Shown here one piece after another: positions 1-8,785 of a stretch of 56,476 nucleotides of DNA. Source of the DNA: a virus; the IMG/VR virus record IMGVR_UViG_3300037180_000017, positions 1 through 56,476 of that record; one strand, 5' to 3'. The notes below the pieces were generated by a model. The model was not told the origin of the DNA and did no database searches. It saw nothing but the letters and a program-made list of their open reading frames with translations. How positions within the stretch are numbered: position 1 is the stretch's first letter; each line of letters opens with the position of its first letter. The position numbers were made by a program, and so were the translations under genes.

Positions 1-2964
1 AGTCAGTGTGGTCTGATTACACACACCGCCGCCAGCGCCGATACATTCCCAGCGATCTGTAAATGTTCCGCAAACACTAGTACCAGATAATGCAAATGGT
101 CCCGTAAATGCGCTAACCGAGTTATAGGCGGGTGAAATATCGGCATCAGAACTGTTAGCGACGAAATCACCAGTCGCCATCGTATATTTGAGCGTTTGGA
201 TCGCGGCCTGGAGTTCATTGAGCAGATGTTCTCCAAAATAATCTCCAATCACAGCCTTGCCATAACGACGAACATAAGTTGGAAGATTGCCGTTTTGAGC
301 CGCAAGAAAATCCGCCGGCCCTGTCGTTGGCACACCATTGCGGGCAGTATCTGCCCCAGTTGGCTTGACCCAGCTACTTCCACTCCATTTCCAAATCGTT
401 CCAGTGAGCGGATCGCGGACGATATAAGTCCAGGGCAGTTGATTACCATCACTATCCGGGAACCCGCTACCGACCGTAACACCCACGATAGGTGTAAAGA
501 ATATTGTGTCGTCACTATTACCCGTGATTGTTGTGGTGTGCATTGTACCGCTCGGATCAATCAAAGTAAGAGTCCGACCTTTCCATCGGTTTAGCTGATA
601 AGGTTCCTGGATACGATATTGGAGGCCCGCGGCTGAAATAGTGAGCGGCTCGCTCCATGACACCGTGACCGCGGATGAGTTACTCGATGTGATAAGTCGC
701 TTTTCAATGACGGCGTTAGGATCAGTGAAACCGCTTCCAGAGATAAGTATCTCAACTGTGAACCCGACATAGGGGCCGGAGAACCCCACAAAACGTGCCG
801 CTTCCCAATAACAATGTGATTCAACTGTCTCGCTGCCAGGATAAGAGGAATCGACCTTACTAGAATCTGTAAGGCTCGTCGTACTTCCGCTGGTTGACGT
901 GCCGCTTTCAATCCGCATGGCAGCGCCGCCGAACCACTGAAAGTTAAACCAGTTTTGACTGATATCTCGAAGAAAGAAAGTATCCCCGATGGCGGTTGTT
1001 CCTCCACGAGACTTGTTTTTCTTGAATTGGTTTGCTGGAGAAAGCTGACCTGCAAAGAACCGATCCCAATAAGTTGCAACTGGGTCCACGCCGCTGTTCG
1101 TGCTAAGAAAGCTGTTAAGGCCGGCTTGTGTGGATGGATCGTTCCAATCGTCACCAGAATAACGAGCAAGATCGCCTTCCTGGAAAGAGTTCCACGAATT
1201 AGTTGTGTCTTCAACGGCGTAGCCTTGGGGCTGTGAATAGTCTGTTGTGACTTGTCTGCGATCAATGTAAGCCGTGGAAGCTCCCAGCTTGTAGTATTTA
1301 CCGCATCCAAAGCAAGACTTGAGCATCGAATCCCATTCTTCGGGAGCGCCGGGATCAATAGCGGTGGGCGGCGGTCCTGAAGCCACATCTGGGATGAAAA
1401 CGCCATCGTTGGCGAACATCCGCTTAAACTCTCGCGGCATGAAAGCTGACCACCCAAGAGAAATTATGATTGAACGCCCGTTATCAGGAATCGTTACCGA
1501 GCCACCAGACTGAGAAAAGCTACACTGCTCAGTGTAGAACGTATCTGAAATGTTCGTTCCAGTAAGAATGTATTCACCTGAGCTATAGCTCAAAACACCC
1601 CGTCCCGCGTTGCGGCTACCATCGCTGTGAGTAATGGAGAACCACACTTGCTGGGGGAGGACGTATGGGACAGATGAAAGGGAGACGTTGATCTGATTGT
1701 TCGATCCCCCATCTCCCACACCGACTACGCTTCCGGTCATACCTGTAAAGCTGTTGATCCCCGCTGCATTAAACATGATCGCGGGATTCCAAGTGGGAGG
1801 TGTGATGTTCCCACACGATACCGACGCATCACAATAGCTATCGCTTAGTTGCTCGACAGCCAGTTGCAAGCCCCGAATTGTCTTGAAAATATCAGGTGCG
1901 TAATAAGTGTCGTAGGGAGTTCCGCAAGGGTTGGAAATTGGGTCAAGAAGTTCGGCGTTTGTTCCAGTATTATAATCATTGTCCCAGGCAAGTTCCGGCA
2001 GTAGGCCGCAATCACCCTCGTCGTCAATAACATTGGGAACTCCGACTGTCTGACTCCCCCAAGTTACACCATCGGTATCGTCATTGGTTGGACGATGGCT
2101 TGACCACCCATCACCATGATACCCGCGATACCATTGGCGGGCATAGGATGGACCGCGATTAGGCCAACCACGAGCGTTATGAGTTAGAATGATGTAGTTA
2201 CTGCTGACTTCTGGAAGGATGCTTTGTGTAGCATAGGTGGCAGTCGTTTCGTCATTAGCGGTAATTATGAAGCGTTTGAGAAACCCATCTGTTCCGTAAA
2301 CCAAAATATCTCGTCCAACATGCTCGTTGACGACCCATGACTTATTTGGGTCATGGATGGTTGTGGCGTTTGGATAGGTGGTAGTTGTCATCCCCACTGT
2401 GACAGTGCTGGAAGCGATCACACCTCGCGCCCATTCATAGTCATTAGGCCATTCCAGAATACGATCCGCCGTCCACATGGCGTTATTTTCTTGAGAGATA
2501 ACTCCAAAAAAACGGTCTTCTAAACTGGCGACACTGGGGATAACACCAGCGGTTACAAAATCGCGGATATTATTAAAGGTGAAAACCCCCTCATCCGTCC
2601 AACTATCGATCTGGGTCTTGACTTGTTGCTCATAAGTTCCGTTATCAAAGACAAGATAGTAGGTGAATGAACTGCCAAGCCACCCCTCTTCTGGACAGGG
2701 GGTACAGGTCCACGGGGGGCATACGTTACCGCTGGTGTCATCTGAACCCCCACACCAAGGAAGCGAAGGCATTGACGACGCTACGGTCATGGTTGTTTCA
2801 GTAACTGATCCTGCAACACCTTCAACCCAAGCGTGATTAGGAGGGGGCCAAAAACACTGTCCAGCAGCCTTGGCTCGTTCTGCAATAGCATAATCGAATT
2901 GGCGAAGATTCGGCCAGTATTCGACCAAGCTGCCGGGTGATTCTGGAAGAGCTATCCAGCCCAT
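1..2964 (-). CDS. large cysteine-rich tail-tip/minor tail protein, N-terminal 987 residues (continues at 56350)
   Basis: The minus-strand frame is open from ATG at 2964 to the window edge and, in the circle, continues in the same frame from 56350 to the stop at 55807. The whole protein is 1168 residues (3507 bases, an exact multiple of three). It starts MGWIALPESPGSL and is rich in Gly, Ser, Thr, Asn and aromatic residues, as expected of beta-structured virion proteins. Many cysteines occur in pairs or clusters (CPPWTCTPCPEEG, KSCFGCGKY, YCDASVSCG), unusual for a phage tail protein and suggesting disulfides or metal binding. It follows the tape measure gene and two smaller tail genes, which is the position of tail-tip, hub or receptor-binding proteins. 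No catalytic motif was recognised. A dispersed 17-bp element lies directly upstream at 2975-2991. The function is inferred from position and composition only. Confidence 0.75.
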   Translation of the reverse strand, partial: MGWIALPESPGSLVEYWPNLRQFDYAIAERAKAAGQCFWPPPNHAWVEGVAGSVTETTMTVASSMPSLPWCGGSDDTSGNVCPPWTCTPCPEEGWLGSSFTYYLVFDNGTYEQQVKTQIDSWTDEGVFTFNNIRDFVTAGVIPSVASLEDRFFGVISQENNAMWTADRILEWPNDYEWARGVIASSTVTVGMTTTTYPNATTIHDPNKSWVVNEHVGRDILVYGTDGFLKRFIITANDETTATYATQSILPEVSSNYIILTHNARGWPNRGPSYARQWYRGYHGDGWSSHRPTNDDTDGVTWGSQTVGVPNVIDDEGDCGLLPELAWDNDYNTGTNAELLDPISNPCGTPYDTYYAPDIFKTIRGLQLAVEQLSDSYCDASVSCGNITPPTWNPAIMFNAAGINSFTGMTGSVVGVGDGGSNNQINVSLSSVPYVLPQQVWFSITHSDGSRNAGRGVLSYSSGEYILTGTNISDTFYTEQCSFSQSGGSVTIPDNGRSIIISLGWSAFMPREFKRMFANDGVFIPDVASGPPPTAIDPGAPEEWDSMLKSCFGCGKYYKLGASTAYIDRRQVTTDYSQPQGYAVEDTTNSWNSFQEGDLARYSGDDWNDPSTQAGLNSFLSTNSGVDPVATYWDRFFAGQLSPANQFKKNKSRGGTTAIGDTFFLRDISQNWFNFQWFGGAAMRIESGTSTSGSTTSLTDSSKVDSSYPGSETVESHCYWEAARFVGFSGPYVGFTVEILISGSGFTDPNAVIEKRLITSSNSSAVTVSWSEPLTISAAGLQYRIQEPYQLNRWKGRTLTLIDPSGTMHTTTITGNSDDTIFFTPIVGVTVGSGFPDSDGNQLPWTYIVRDPLTGTIWKWSGSSWVKPTGADTARNGVPTTGPADFLAAQNGNLPTYVRRYGKAVIGDYFGEHLLNELQAAIQTLKYTMATGDFVANSSDADISPAYNSVSAFTGPFALSGTSVCGTFTDRWECIGAGGGVCNQTTLT
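2..127. repeat. direct terminal repeat (left copy), assembly overlap
   Basis: These 126 bases are identical to 56351-56476; the preceding bases (position 1 and 56350) differ. One open frame continues across the join (minus strand, from 1 into 56350). This is what a linearised circular assembly looks like, giving a unique circle of 56,350 bp. It could in principle be a real short terminal repeat, but a tail gene crossing it without interruption makes an assembly overlap more likely. Confidence 0.9.
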
Positions 2965-2974
2965 TGAGAGAGGT

Positions 2975-2991
2975 TTCCAAAAATTCTGGAG
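2975..2991 (+). repeat. dispersed near-palindrome, site 1 (exact core)
   Basis: The core CCAAAAATTCTGG is at 2977-2989, within TTCCA...TGGA arms. It lies in the 30-base gap between two leftward tail genes, just upstream of the ATG at 2964. Confidence 0.9.
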
Positions 2992-2994
2992 GGA

Positions 2995-3612
2995 CTAACT
3001 GTTCGAGTTCATCAGAGGTCCGAGCCGAGCATAGTCCCAGCCACGGACATTTTGAGCCACCATTTGTGGGTTCATGTATTGATACTGACCGTAACCCATG
3101 TCAGTGCAATACATGATGAACTGTGGAGCAAGTAGAGAGGGGTCCGATCCAATGCCGCGAATTGGATAAATCAAAACTGGAGTTCCGACACGTAAAATAT
3201 GTGTGCCATCCATCGCAGGACCGCCAGGCTGACGTTCAGACAAGTTAGTGACGGGAAAAATGACAGTCTGTTGGTTGTATGTCGTACTGCTGCTTGGCGC
3301 TTTAGGTAGATTGAGTAAGTCAACAATCTGATCCCACTTACCCCCCACCAGATAATCAAGCTGGACCCAGTACATTTCGTAATTGGAATCGCTTTCTCCG
3401 TTAGGGCCGGCAGATGTGACCTCTCCAGCTAAACCTTCAGAGATTGGAGTAGGTCTAGGGAGCAAAACGGTACTTCCGTTGGGCATCGTACTGATGCCAC
3501 CACCAAGAACCCCTAGATTTCCGGCACGCCCGATCCCAAGTCCTTCATTGAGATGAGACGCCGAAAACGGATCACCCTGTTTCCACGGAACTGGTTGTCG
3601 AGTTTGTGCCAT
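2995..3612 (-). CDS. minor tail protein, unknown function
   Basis: The 205-residue product starts MAQTRQPVPWKQGD and is rich in Gly, Pro, Tyr and Asn, with no signal peptide or membrane segment. The start lies two bases after the stop of the upstream gene (3615), and no clear Shine-Dalgarno is visible, so translation is probably coupled. It lies between the tape measure region and the 1168-residue tail-tip gene, where distal tail or baseplate hub components are usually found. Family membership could not be recognised, and the tail assignment rests on gene order. Confidence 0.7.
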   Translation of the reverse strand: MAQTRQPVPWKQGDPFSASHLNEGLGIGRAGNLGVLGGGISTMPNGSTVLLPRPTPISEGLAGEVTSAGPNGESDSNYEMYWVQLDYLVGGKWDQIVDLLNLPKAPSSSTTYNQQTVIFPVTNLSERQPGGPAMDGTHILRVGTPVLIYPIRGIGSDPSLLAPQFIMYCTDMGYGQYQYMNPQMVAQNVRGWDYARLGPLMNSNS

Positions 3613-3614
3613 GA

Positions 3615-4478
3615 TTAAGGAGTTGTTGGAGTGGGGTAAGCGCTTGTATAAGGAGTGTCTGCGATTCCAAAAACGCTATAAAAATCAACCATTGGAAATC
3701 TCCCCAATCTAACTACACCAGAACAAGTGGTGGTGTCAGGGGTTCCGTAAGTATAAGCATTTGTGATAAGGGTGTTGAACTTCACAGGATCGATATATAC
3801 GGCCTCTCCGCGAAAATCTTCCATGTAATCGAATGATGACCAATCATATATCGTCTGGGTAGAAAACGTAACATTGTAAGTGTTAGTTATCCCATTATCT
3901 TGAGATTGACCATCTATATCGGTTACTAACCAATACCCCGGCGGAAGACCCTGCCAGTTTACTTGATTTACTGACCTTATGGCCGACTCTACTGCCGCAG
4001 ACGCCTCGAAATTAACTGTTCGGGTGAACGTCAAGCTACGAACTGGAAGAAAGTCACGAAAATGACATAGTTTCGGAATGGTTGGAGGTGTGCCTTCTGC
4101 AGCATTTGGGTTTTTCCAGATATTGTAAACCGGCTGCATCGTGGAAGGGTTGAGAAAGCTGTCGATCTGTTGAAGTGTTGTGTGATCTCGAATGCCGATT
4201 GCACCCATCCAACGATAAACGGTAAAAAGACGCCAAGTAAGAGTGTTCACCGGCTTAACAGATCGGCTTAGGCAAATCCAGTCTGGATATGAGCTATTTA
4301 TCGGCTGACCCTCTTGTGGACAACCAGATAAAGCGAATGGGTTCCAGATGATGCTGGTGTCAGCGACTACAGGTAAATCGGCAGAAGTGAGTTTGATTAA
4401 GCCAGTACGGACATAGTATCCCGACATGGTAGATTTATTCAGTTCCGCCCCACTCACTGTATCCATGTCTAATCGCAT
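3615..4478 (-). CDS. distal-tail-like protein immediately after the tape measure
   Basis: The 287-residue product starts MRLDMDTVSGAEL and appears beta-rich with many aromatic residues (WNPFALSG, YRWMGAIGI, GYWLVTDIDG). It is the first gene downstream of the tape measure gene, the classical position of the distal tail protein in siphophages. This is consistent but not proven, because no signature motif was recognised. Upstream, the sequence GGAAGTGAG in the right arm of the dispersed element at 4490-4506 can serve as its ribosome binding site, about 10 bases before ATG. Confidence 0.65.
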   Translation of the reverse strand: MRLDMDTVSGAELNKSTMSGYYVRTGLIKLTSADLPVVADTSIIWNPFALSGCPQEGQPINSSYPDWICLSRSVKPVNTLTWRLFTVYRWMGAIGIRDHTTLQQIDSFLNPSTMQPVYNIWKNPNAAEGTPPTIPKLCHFRDFLPVRSLTFTRTVNFEASAAVESAIRSVNQVNWQGLPPGYWLVTDIDGQSQDNGITNTYNVTFSTQTIYDWSSFDYMEDFRGEAVYIDPVKFNTLITNAYTYGTPDTTTCSGVVRLGRFPMVDFYSVFGIADTPYTSAYPTPTTP

Positions 4479-4489
4479 AATGTTCTCAC

Positions 4490-4506
4490 TTCCAAAAGTT
4501 CTGGAA
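4490..4506 (+). repeat. dispersed near-palindrome, site 2 (one mismatch)
   Basis: The core CCAAAAGTTCTGG (4492-4504) differs from consensus at one base. It fills the gap between the tape measure stop (4509) and the next start (4478). On the transcribed strand the right arm contributes a GGAAG Shine-Dalgarno-like sequence. Confidence 0.8.
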
Positions 4507-4508
4507 GA

Positions 4509-7028
4509 TTAAGGCTGTGCCCGTAAAGCCCCACCAGTTGTAAGAGCTTCGAGAATCCGGTTTAGAAGCCCTGAAACGTTGTCTCCCATTTTTCCCGTAC
4601 CTTCAGAACTAGTGGAAATATCATATTTACCGATATCACCTTTAAGCTGCTGGATTCCTTCGTCAAAAGCCTTTATTACGTTCTCGGGGCTGGAGCTATC
4701 TTTATTTCCGACAGGAATCTCCCAAGGGCTTGCTGAAACCATGTGTAGCCCACGAATATAGTCTGCTTTTGATGTCCCAAGGTCGTTAATCCCGGTCTGG
4801 CGGGCAGAGTCGGCAAAGTTTTGGCGCGCGCTTTGCGAGATGGAACTATCCCGCAGATATCCTTCCGCTTCTAATTCGCTGCCACCAACGATCTGAGCCA
4901 CATCAGCCTGGCGACTGATCATGTCTGCACCCGGACCAAAGGCTTGTGCACGCATTCCGGAAACACGTTGTCGAAGTGCCAAGCTACCACCCATTGCCTC
5001 CTGGCGATCTGTTTGACGTCTCTCATTTACAGCACGATCTGCATTGGCAGCTGCAGTCGCAGCGTCCCGGTTCTCTGGAGGGAGACGTTGAATATCACGC
5101 AAAGCGGCATTAAACCGTGCGGTACGAACTTCTTCCGGGTCTCGGTCAAGTATCCCCTGATTCGCTTCTGCGGATTCTGTGAAACGACTTTTTTGTTGGG
5201 CTAACGATCCTTCTGTTTCTGTGTTGATGTTGTAAGTTGCGTCATCAATGTCTTTAGTTCGTCGGCTTTGAGCGGAGTTTATTTCTCGTTCCTTAGCGCC
5301 GGCGAGTTCGGGATGATGAACCTGAACGTCCCGTAGTTCTTTCCGCTCTTGGTCCCGGCGGTTCTGCTCATCAAAACGAAGTTGCTGAATGCGGCGGGAA
5401 CTTTGAAACCTGGGATCATAATAATCGCCAGAATCTGCCCGAATTAAAGTGCTGGATTGCTGATCATTCAAAGCAGCGGTGGCATTTGTGAGCATGTTGG
5501 ATTCGTTGGCATCACGATGGGCTTCCCATGTTTGAATGCCCGAACCAGTATTGATCTGATTTACATCCTGGTTATACCTTACCGAGACATCATTGCGAGC
5601 TTTAGTGACTGTTTGATTGATCGCATGATATTGAGCAATCTCATTAGGTCTTGCTTGTGGGTTAAGATTGTTCAAAATGGAGTCGGGAGACACCCCCATT
5701 GACACCATCCACTGATAGCCCATGCCCACAACCAAATCCATCTTCGCTTTATCGGCATCTTTCTGAAGTGCCGTCATATCAGTGGTCATTCTCTTTCGAG
5801 CGTCATCAACATCACTTAGTCGTTTTGTCTCTACTCCAGCCAGATCACGTTCCAGCCCCTGACGGCTAGACAACACTCCCACTTGGCGGCGAATTTGCAG
5901 CCGTGCCTGACTTAATGACTCTCTGGTTGCTCCTTGCTCGTCATCAAATTGGGAAGTGGTGATTGCACCTTGGATCGCGGTGGCGTTCCCGGTCATTAAG
6001 TCAGAGATGCCCAAACCCAAAGACCCAATGCCAAACGGAATGGCGGAAGCATACGCTTGTTGCTCGCCCTGTATCATCTGAAGTAACGATATAGGATTAC
6101 CGTTAGTGGTAATCGCTCTAGCGCCACTTTGGCTTGCGAGGCTTACAGTCTGGGACACTGACCGGATCGCCTCCATTAACAGGAAACGTTTATAAAATAC
6201 TCCAAGACCGCCTTTGCCCCCTTTACCCCCTTTACCCGGAGCATCTTCTTCTTCTCCTTCTCTTCCAGAATCGAAGAAGTTCTGGAAAGAACCCAGTCTG
6301 TCTTCCTTTGCAGTAGTTAGTTCTTCAAGATCTTCGGCGCGCTGTTCGGCTGTCTGGCGATATAAATCGGCATTTGGCCCGTATCCGGGAGCGTAGCCTT
6401 CTTCTCGTTCAATCGTTAAATTTCTGTTCTTTTGGATGCGACGGGCATGGGCGAATTTACCGGGGAGTGATCTATTAGAACTGCTGTCGTAAGGAGCAGC
6501 CACATCATAATCTTCTGGAGAAGTGGAAAAATCAAATGGTACTCCGCCACGCCCTGATTTTGTATCCTCCACGAAACGAGCATGTCGTTCTTCGCCCTGT
6601 GCCCAGGAAGTGACGCTGGATTCCCAGTCCTGCGAATACTCATTACGACGATATCCCCGGCGCACCCGAGCTGTAGAAGTGTTGTGATAGCCTTCAGCGT
6701 CGAACGCACCACCACCAGACGGGCCACGGATATTGCCCCAAGTGCCAACAACAGAAGTTAAAGCCGCTGTGGAGGATGCCCGCTTGCGGCTAGGTATGTT
6801 TAATTCTCCCTCCAGAGAAAATCGTGATGTGTCCCGATCGTAGGCAGATTCTTGATCGCGGGTTCCGCGGCGACGAGAGGCTTCAGAAGCGGATGTGCCG
6901 GGCGTTGTCCCTGCCGTTTGGAATGTAAGGTCTGATACGGCTTGGCGTGTGTTTTCGATCGCCTTTGATGAATCAATCACCAGCTTGGCGTAAAGAACCA
7001 TTTCTTCAGAGCCGCCTGATTCGGCCAT
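4509..7028 (-). CDS. tail tape measure protein
   Basis: The 839-residue product is the longest structural protein apart from the tail tip and follows the frameshifted tail chaperone pair directly, which is diagnostic gene order for the tape measure. The N-terminal third is polar and Arg/Ser/Gly-rich. A Gly-Lys-rich linker (GKGGKGGKGG, about residue 265) precedes a hydrophobic stretch (VFYKRFLLMEAIRSV, then AIPFGIGSLGLGISDLM). The C-terminal half is alpha-helical and charged with many Arg, Gln, Asp and Ala residues. In siphophages the length of this protein sets tail length, so a medium-length tail is expected. Within its coding sequence (6263-6287) sits a stretched form of the dispersed element with an enlarged spacer. 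Confidence 0.9.
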   Translation of the reverse strand: MAESGGSEEMVLYAKLVIDSSKAIENTRQAVSDLTFQTAGTTPGTSASEASRRRGTRDQESAYDRDTSRFSLEGELNIPSRKRASSTAALTSVVGTWGNIRGPSGGGAFDAEGYHNTSTARVRRGYRRNEYSQDWESSVTSWAQGEERHARFVEDTKSGRGGVPFDFSTSPEDYDVAAPYDSSSNRSLPGKFAHARRIQKNRNLTIEREEGYAPGYGPNADLYRQTAEQRAEDLEELTTAKEDRLGSFQNFFDSGREGEEEDAPGKGGKGGKGGLGVFYKRFLLMEAIRSVSQTVSLASQSGARAITTNGNPISLLQMIQGEQQAYASAIPFGIGSLGLGISDLMTGNATAIQGAITTSQFDDEQGATRESLSQARLQIRRQVGVLSSRQGLERDLAGVETKRLSDVDDARKRMTTDMTALQKDADKAKMDLVVGMGYQWMVSMGVSPDSILNNLNPQARPNEIAQYHAINQTVTKARNDVSVRYNQDVNQINTGSGIQTWEAHRDANESNMLTNATAALNDQQSSTLIRADSGDYYDPRFQSSRRIQQLRFDEQNRRDQERKELRDVQVHHPELAGAKEREINSAQSRRTKDIDDATYNINTETEGSLAQQKSRFTESAEANQGILDRDPEEVRTARFNAALRDIQRLPPENRDAATAAANADRAVNERRQTDRQEAMGGSLALRQRVSGMRAQAFGPGADMISRQADVAQIVGGSELEAEGYLRDSSISQSARQNFADSARQTGINDLGTSKADYIRGLHMVSASPWEIPVGNKDSSSPENVIKAFDEGIQQLKGDIGKYDISTSSEGTGKMGDNVSGLLNRILEALTTGGALRAQP
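6263..6287 (+). repeat. expanded variant of the dispersed near-palindrome inside the tape measure gene
   Basis: TTCCAGAA (6263-6270) and TTCTGGAA (6280-6287) are perfect 8-bp inverted arms separated by 9 bases. The arms match those of the dispersed element, but the spacing is longer. It may be coincidental or a low-affinity site; it is the only candidate in the otherwise site-free 4.5-10.4 kb stretch. Confidence 0.4.
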
Positions 7029-7031
7029 GAC

Positions 7032-7334
7032 CTACTCCTCGCTGTCTTCGCCGTTGTCATCGGCGAAAGGATTTTTGTAGTAACTGGGAAGCTGGTACTG
7101 CATCATAATCAGTTGGTTCTCGTCCTGGGTCCGGGCATGTAAGCGATCCTGATCTGTCCAACGATCGTCAAGATAAGCTCGTGTAATACCCGCCAAGCTC
7201 AGATATCCTTCAAACACACCGATCGTACATGAAAGAGGATCAAGGCCGGAATATGCCTGCCGGAACTCGGCAAAAACCGCAAGCCAGTTAAAAGCTAGAG
7301 CTTGGGTGCGCCGCCGGCAGTGGAGGATAAAGGG
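7032..7334 (-). CDS. tail assembly chaperone, -1 frameshift extension (GT-type)
   Basis: This frame is -1 relative to the 7295-7858 gene. It is open from upstream of that gene's stop, through the intergenic-looking stretch 7218-7294, to the stop at 7032. No ATG start with a ribosome binding site is visible, although an internal GTG at 7217 exists. Reading it as an extension after slippage at 7328-7334 gives a 275-residue fusion of both parts. The extension ends in acidic residues (DDNGEDSEE). In lambda-like siphophages the equivalent G and G-T proteins load the tape measure protein, and here the tape measure gene starts only 4 bases downstream. Confidence 0.75.
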   Translation of the reverse strand, partial: PFILHCRRRTQALAFNWLAVFAEFRQAYSGLDPLSCTIGVFEGYLSLAGITRAYLDDRWTDQDRLHARTQDENQLIMMQYQLPSYYKNPFADDNGEDSEE

Positions 7335-7858
7335 TCTTCATCTTCATCCTTGTCGTCGTCGATTGAATTACCGGGCATCGGCGGCGGTGCTACCGCTGAA
7401 GTGTCTTGTAGGTCAGCCAGCTTCCATGCCAGTTCGGTGAGCGTGCCTGACGAGCTTCCCGATAATACTCGTTCCAACAACTTTTCAAGTAGCCCATCTG
7501 AATCGTTTGTAATCTCGTTCCCGCGAGACCACTGACTGCCGATGTAATCCATCTCGAACACCCGTCCTCTGGGAAAGACAGAAGATACCACATCTTTCGC
7601 CCCGTCCAGTGCTGCAATGGATCGCTTCAAATCACCAAGCGTAGGAGAGATGGCAGGGTGCATGGAGCCGTATTCCCTGATTTGCTGTGGTGTCATATCC
7701 TTGGTTTCGCTGGCTCGCCATTTTTCGACCAAGACCGATCCGAAATTGATAGCGTCTTGAAGCGTATATTTTGGAAGAACAACCTCATATTGGGGTTGCC
7801 CTTTCTCATTAGCGACCACGACCGGAAACGGAGCTTGAGCAACCTGAAGCAAAAACAT
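7295..7858 (-). CDS. tail assembly chaperone (G-like, unshifted product)
   Basis: The 187-residue product starts MFLLQVAQAPFPV and ends in a low-complexity Pro/Asp-rich tail (SIDDDKDEDEDP) just before the frameshift site. The order major-tail candidate, this gene, frameshift extension, tape measure matches the conserved tail cassette. The protein is predicted to act in the cytoplasm during tail assembly and to be absent from the virion. No sequence family was recognised, so the name rests on synteny and the slippery heptamer. Confidence 0.75.
   Translation of the reverse strand: MFLLQVAQAPFPVVVANEKGQPQYEVVLPKYTLQDAINFGSVLVEKWRASETKDMTPQQIREYGSMHPAISPTLGDLKRSIAALDGAKDVVSSVFPRGRVFEMDYIGSQWSRGNEITNDSDGLLEKLLERVLSGSSSGTLTELAWKLADLQDTSAVAPPPMPGNSIDDDKDEDEDPLSSTAGGAPKL
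7328..7334 (-). promoter_or_regulatory. programmed -1 ribosomal frameshift slippery site
   Basis: The transcribed strand reads C CCT TTA in the zero frame, a canonical X XXY YYZ heptamer. Slippage gives CCC TTT and enters the -1 frame, which first becomes open just upstream of this heptamer and stays open to 7032. The gene context (tail chaperone followed by tape measure) is where such sites are conserved in long-tailed phages. Confidence 0.75.
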
Positions 7859-7900
7859 GAAGTCTCCTTTGCAGTGAAATTTGCCGGCAAGACAAATGGG

Positions 7901-8335
7901 TCACAGCACCCACGTTAGAAAATATATACCGTTGGATAAGAATCGTCCACCGATACGGCAATTCTGGTTCACGAGTCGGTCACAGCTTGCCTCTGTGAAA
8001 TTGGCCGTTAATGAGAGAACACAGCCCGTGCTGAAAGTAGCTACGACCGAAACATCTTGAGGTGCTGGAATAAGCGGCCCAGACGCCGGACCACCTTTCT
8101 TACCGACGCCTAAGATTTCACCCACGATCTGCGATCGTCCCGGTTCCTGAGCCGCCACACCCTCGATACTGAAAGTATCGGCCGTTGTCATCTCATTGAC
8201 TTCACGGACACGGATCATGTCCAGCACAACACGATAGTCAATGGTGTTCATGCCGTTATCGATCGTGAAGCTGGCACTTCCATCCCTGCCGTTGATGGTT
8301 TTGGAAGTCGTATCCAATAATACAGGACTAGCCAT
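7901..8335 (-). CDS. major tail (tube) protein candidate
   Basis: The 144-residue product starts MASPVLLDTTSKTI and has a beta-rich composition (SFTIDNGM, DVSVVATFSTG, CVLSLTANF). It lies between the neck genes and the tail chaperone, the usual slot of the tail tube subunit. It is small for a tube protein but within the known range. The position is strong evidence and the sequence itself is not diagnostic. Confidence 0.6.
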   Translation of the reverse strand: MASPVLLDTTSKTINGRDGSASFTIDNGMNTIDYRVVLDMIRVREVNEMTTADTFSIEGVAAQEPGRSQIVGEILGVGKKGGPASGPLIPAPQDVSVVATFSTGCVLSLTANFTEASCDRLVNQNCRIGGRFLSNGIYFLTWVL

Positions 8336-8344
8336 GATGATCTC

Positions 8345-8785
8345 CTAAAGCGAAACCGGATGGCCGGCTTCAAAAGTTTCTGCGAATAAATCTCTCAAAT
8401 CGCCGCCGTGCTCCACCAGCTCGTCAAAGGACGCTCCCCAATAAGGTCGAGGTTCAAGGTTGATCTTTTCAAATCCCTTTTCCAAAGCCCTCGCATATTC
8501 CGCGTCAGTAAAAACAGTCACGGATGCCACACCATCTTCGTAGGTCACTTCCGTAGCTCTGATTGATCTTTGCAAACCCTCCACACCACGACGGGCAGCT
8601 ATCCTATCGTCTTTACAAGGCGGTTCTCCTGGAGAAGATCGAATGATCCCGTGATCCGTGTATTCGACGGAAACGTCAATTAGCTCCTGAATCCGATCCA
8701 CATGCTGCTGAGCAAATTCAGTCAAAGCATGTATTGCTGACTGCCGTAAACGAGATTCCAATGCAGCTATAAACTGCTCATTCAT
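8345..8785 (-). CDS. HK97 gp10-like neck/tail completion protein
   Basis: The 146-residue product has an N-terminal helical region (ALESRLRQSAIHALTEFAQQHV) followed by RSSPGEPP, a later SI (residues near 75) and EPRPYWG. The order SPGEPP ... L..SI ... YA..lEkG ... pRP is typical of the HK97 gp10 family of phage proteins at the head-tail junction. Its start overlaps the stop of the upstream gene by four bases. The gp10-like call is made from motif memory and fits the position well. Confidence 0.75.
   Translation of the reverse strand: MNEQFIAALESRLRQSAIHALTEFAQQHVDRIQELIDVSVEYTDHGIIRSSPGEPPCKDDRIAARRGVEGLQRSIRATEVTYEDGVASVTVFTDAEYARALEKGFEKINLEPRPYWGASFDELVEHGGDLRDLFAETFEAGHPVSL

Noticed and set aside
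591-1457. 288-codon minus-strand frame in the first 1.5 kb
   Set aside because: It overlaps the large tail-tip gene in another frame on the same strand. The tail-tip frame is open for the full length across the circular join and has protein-like composition.
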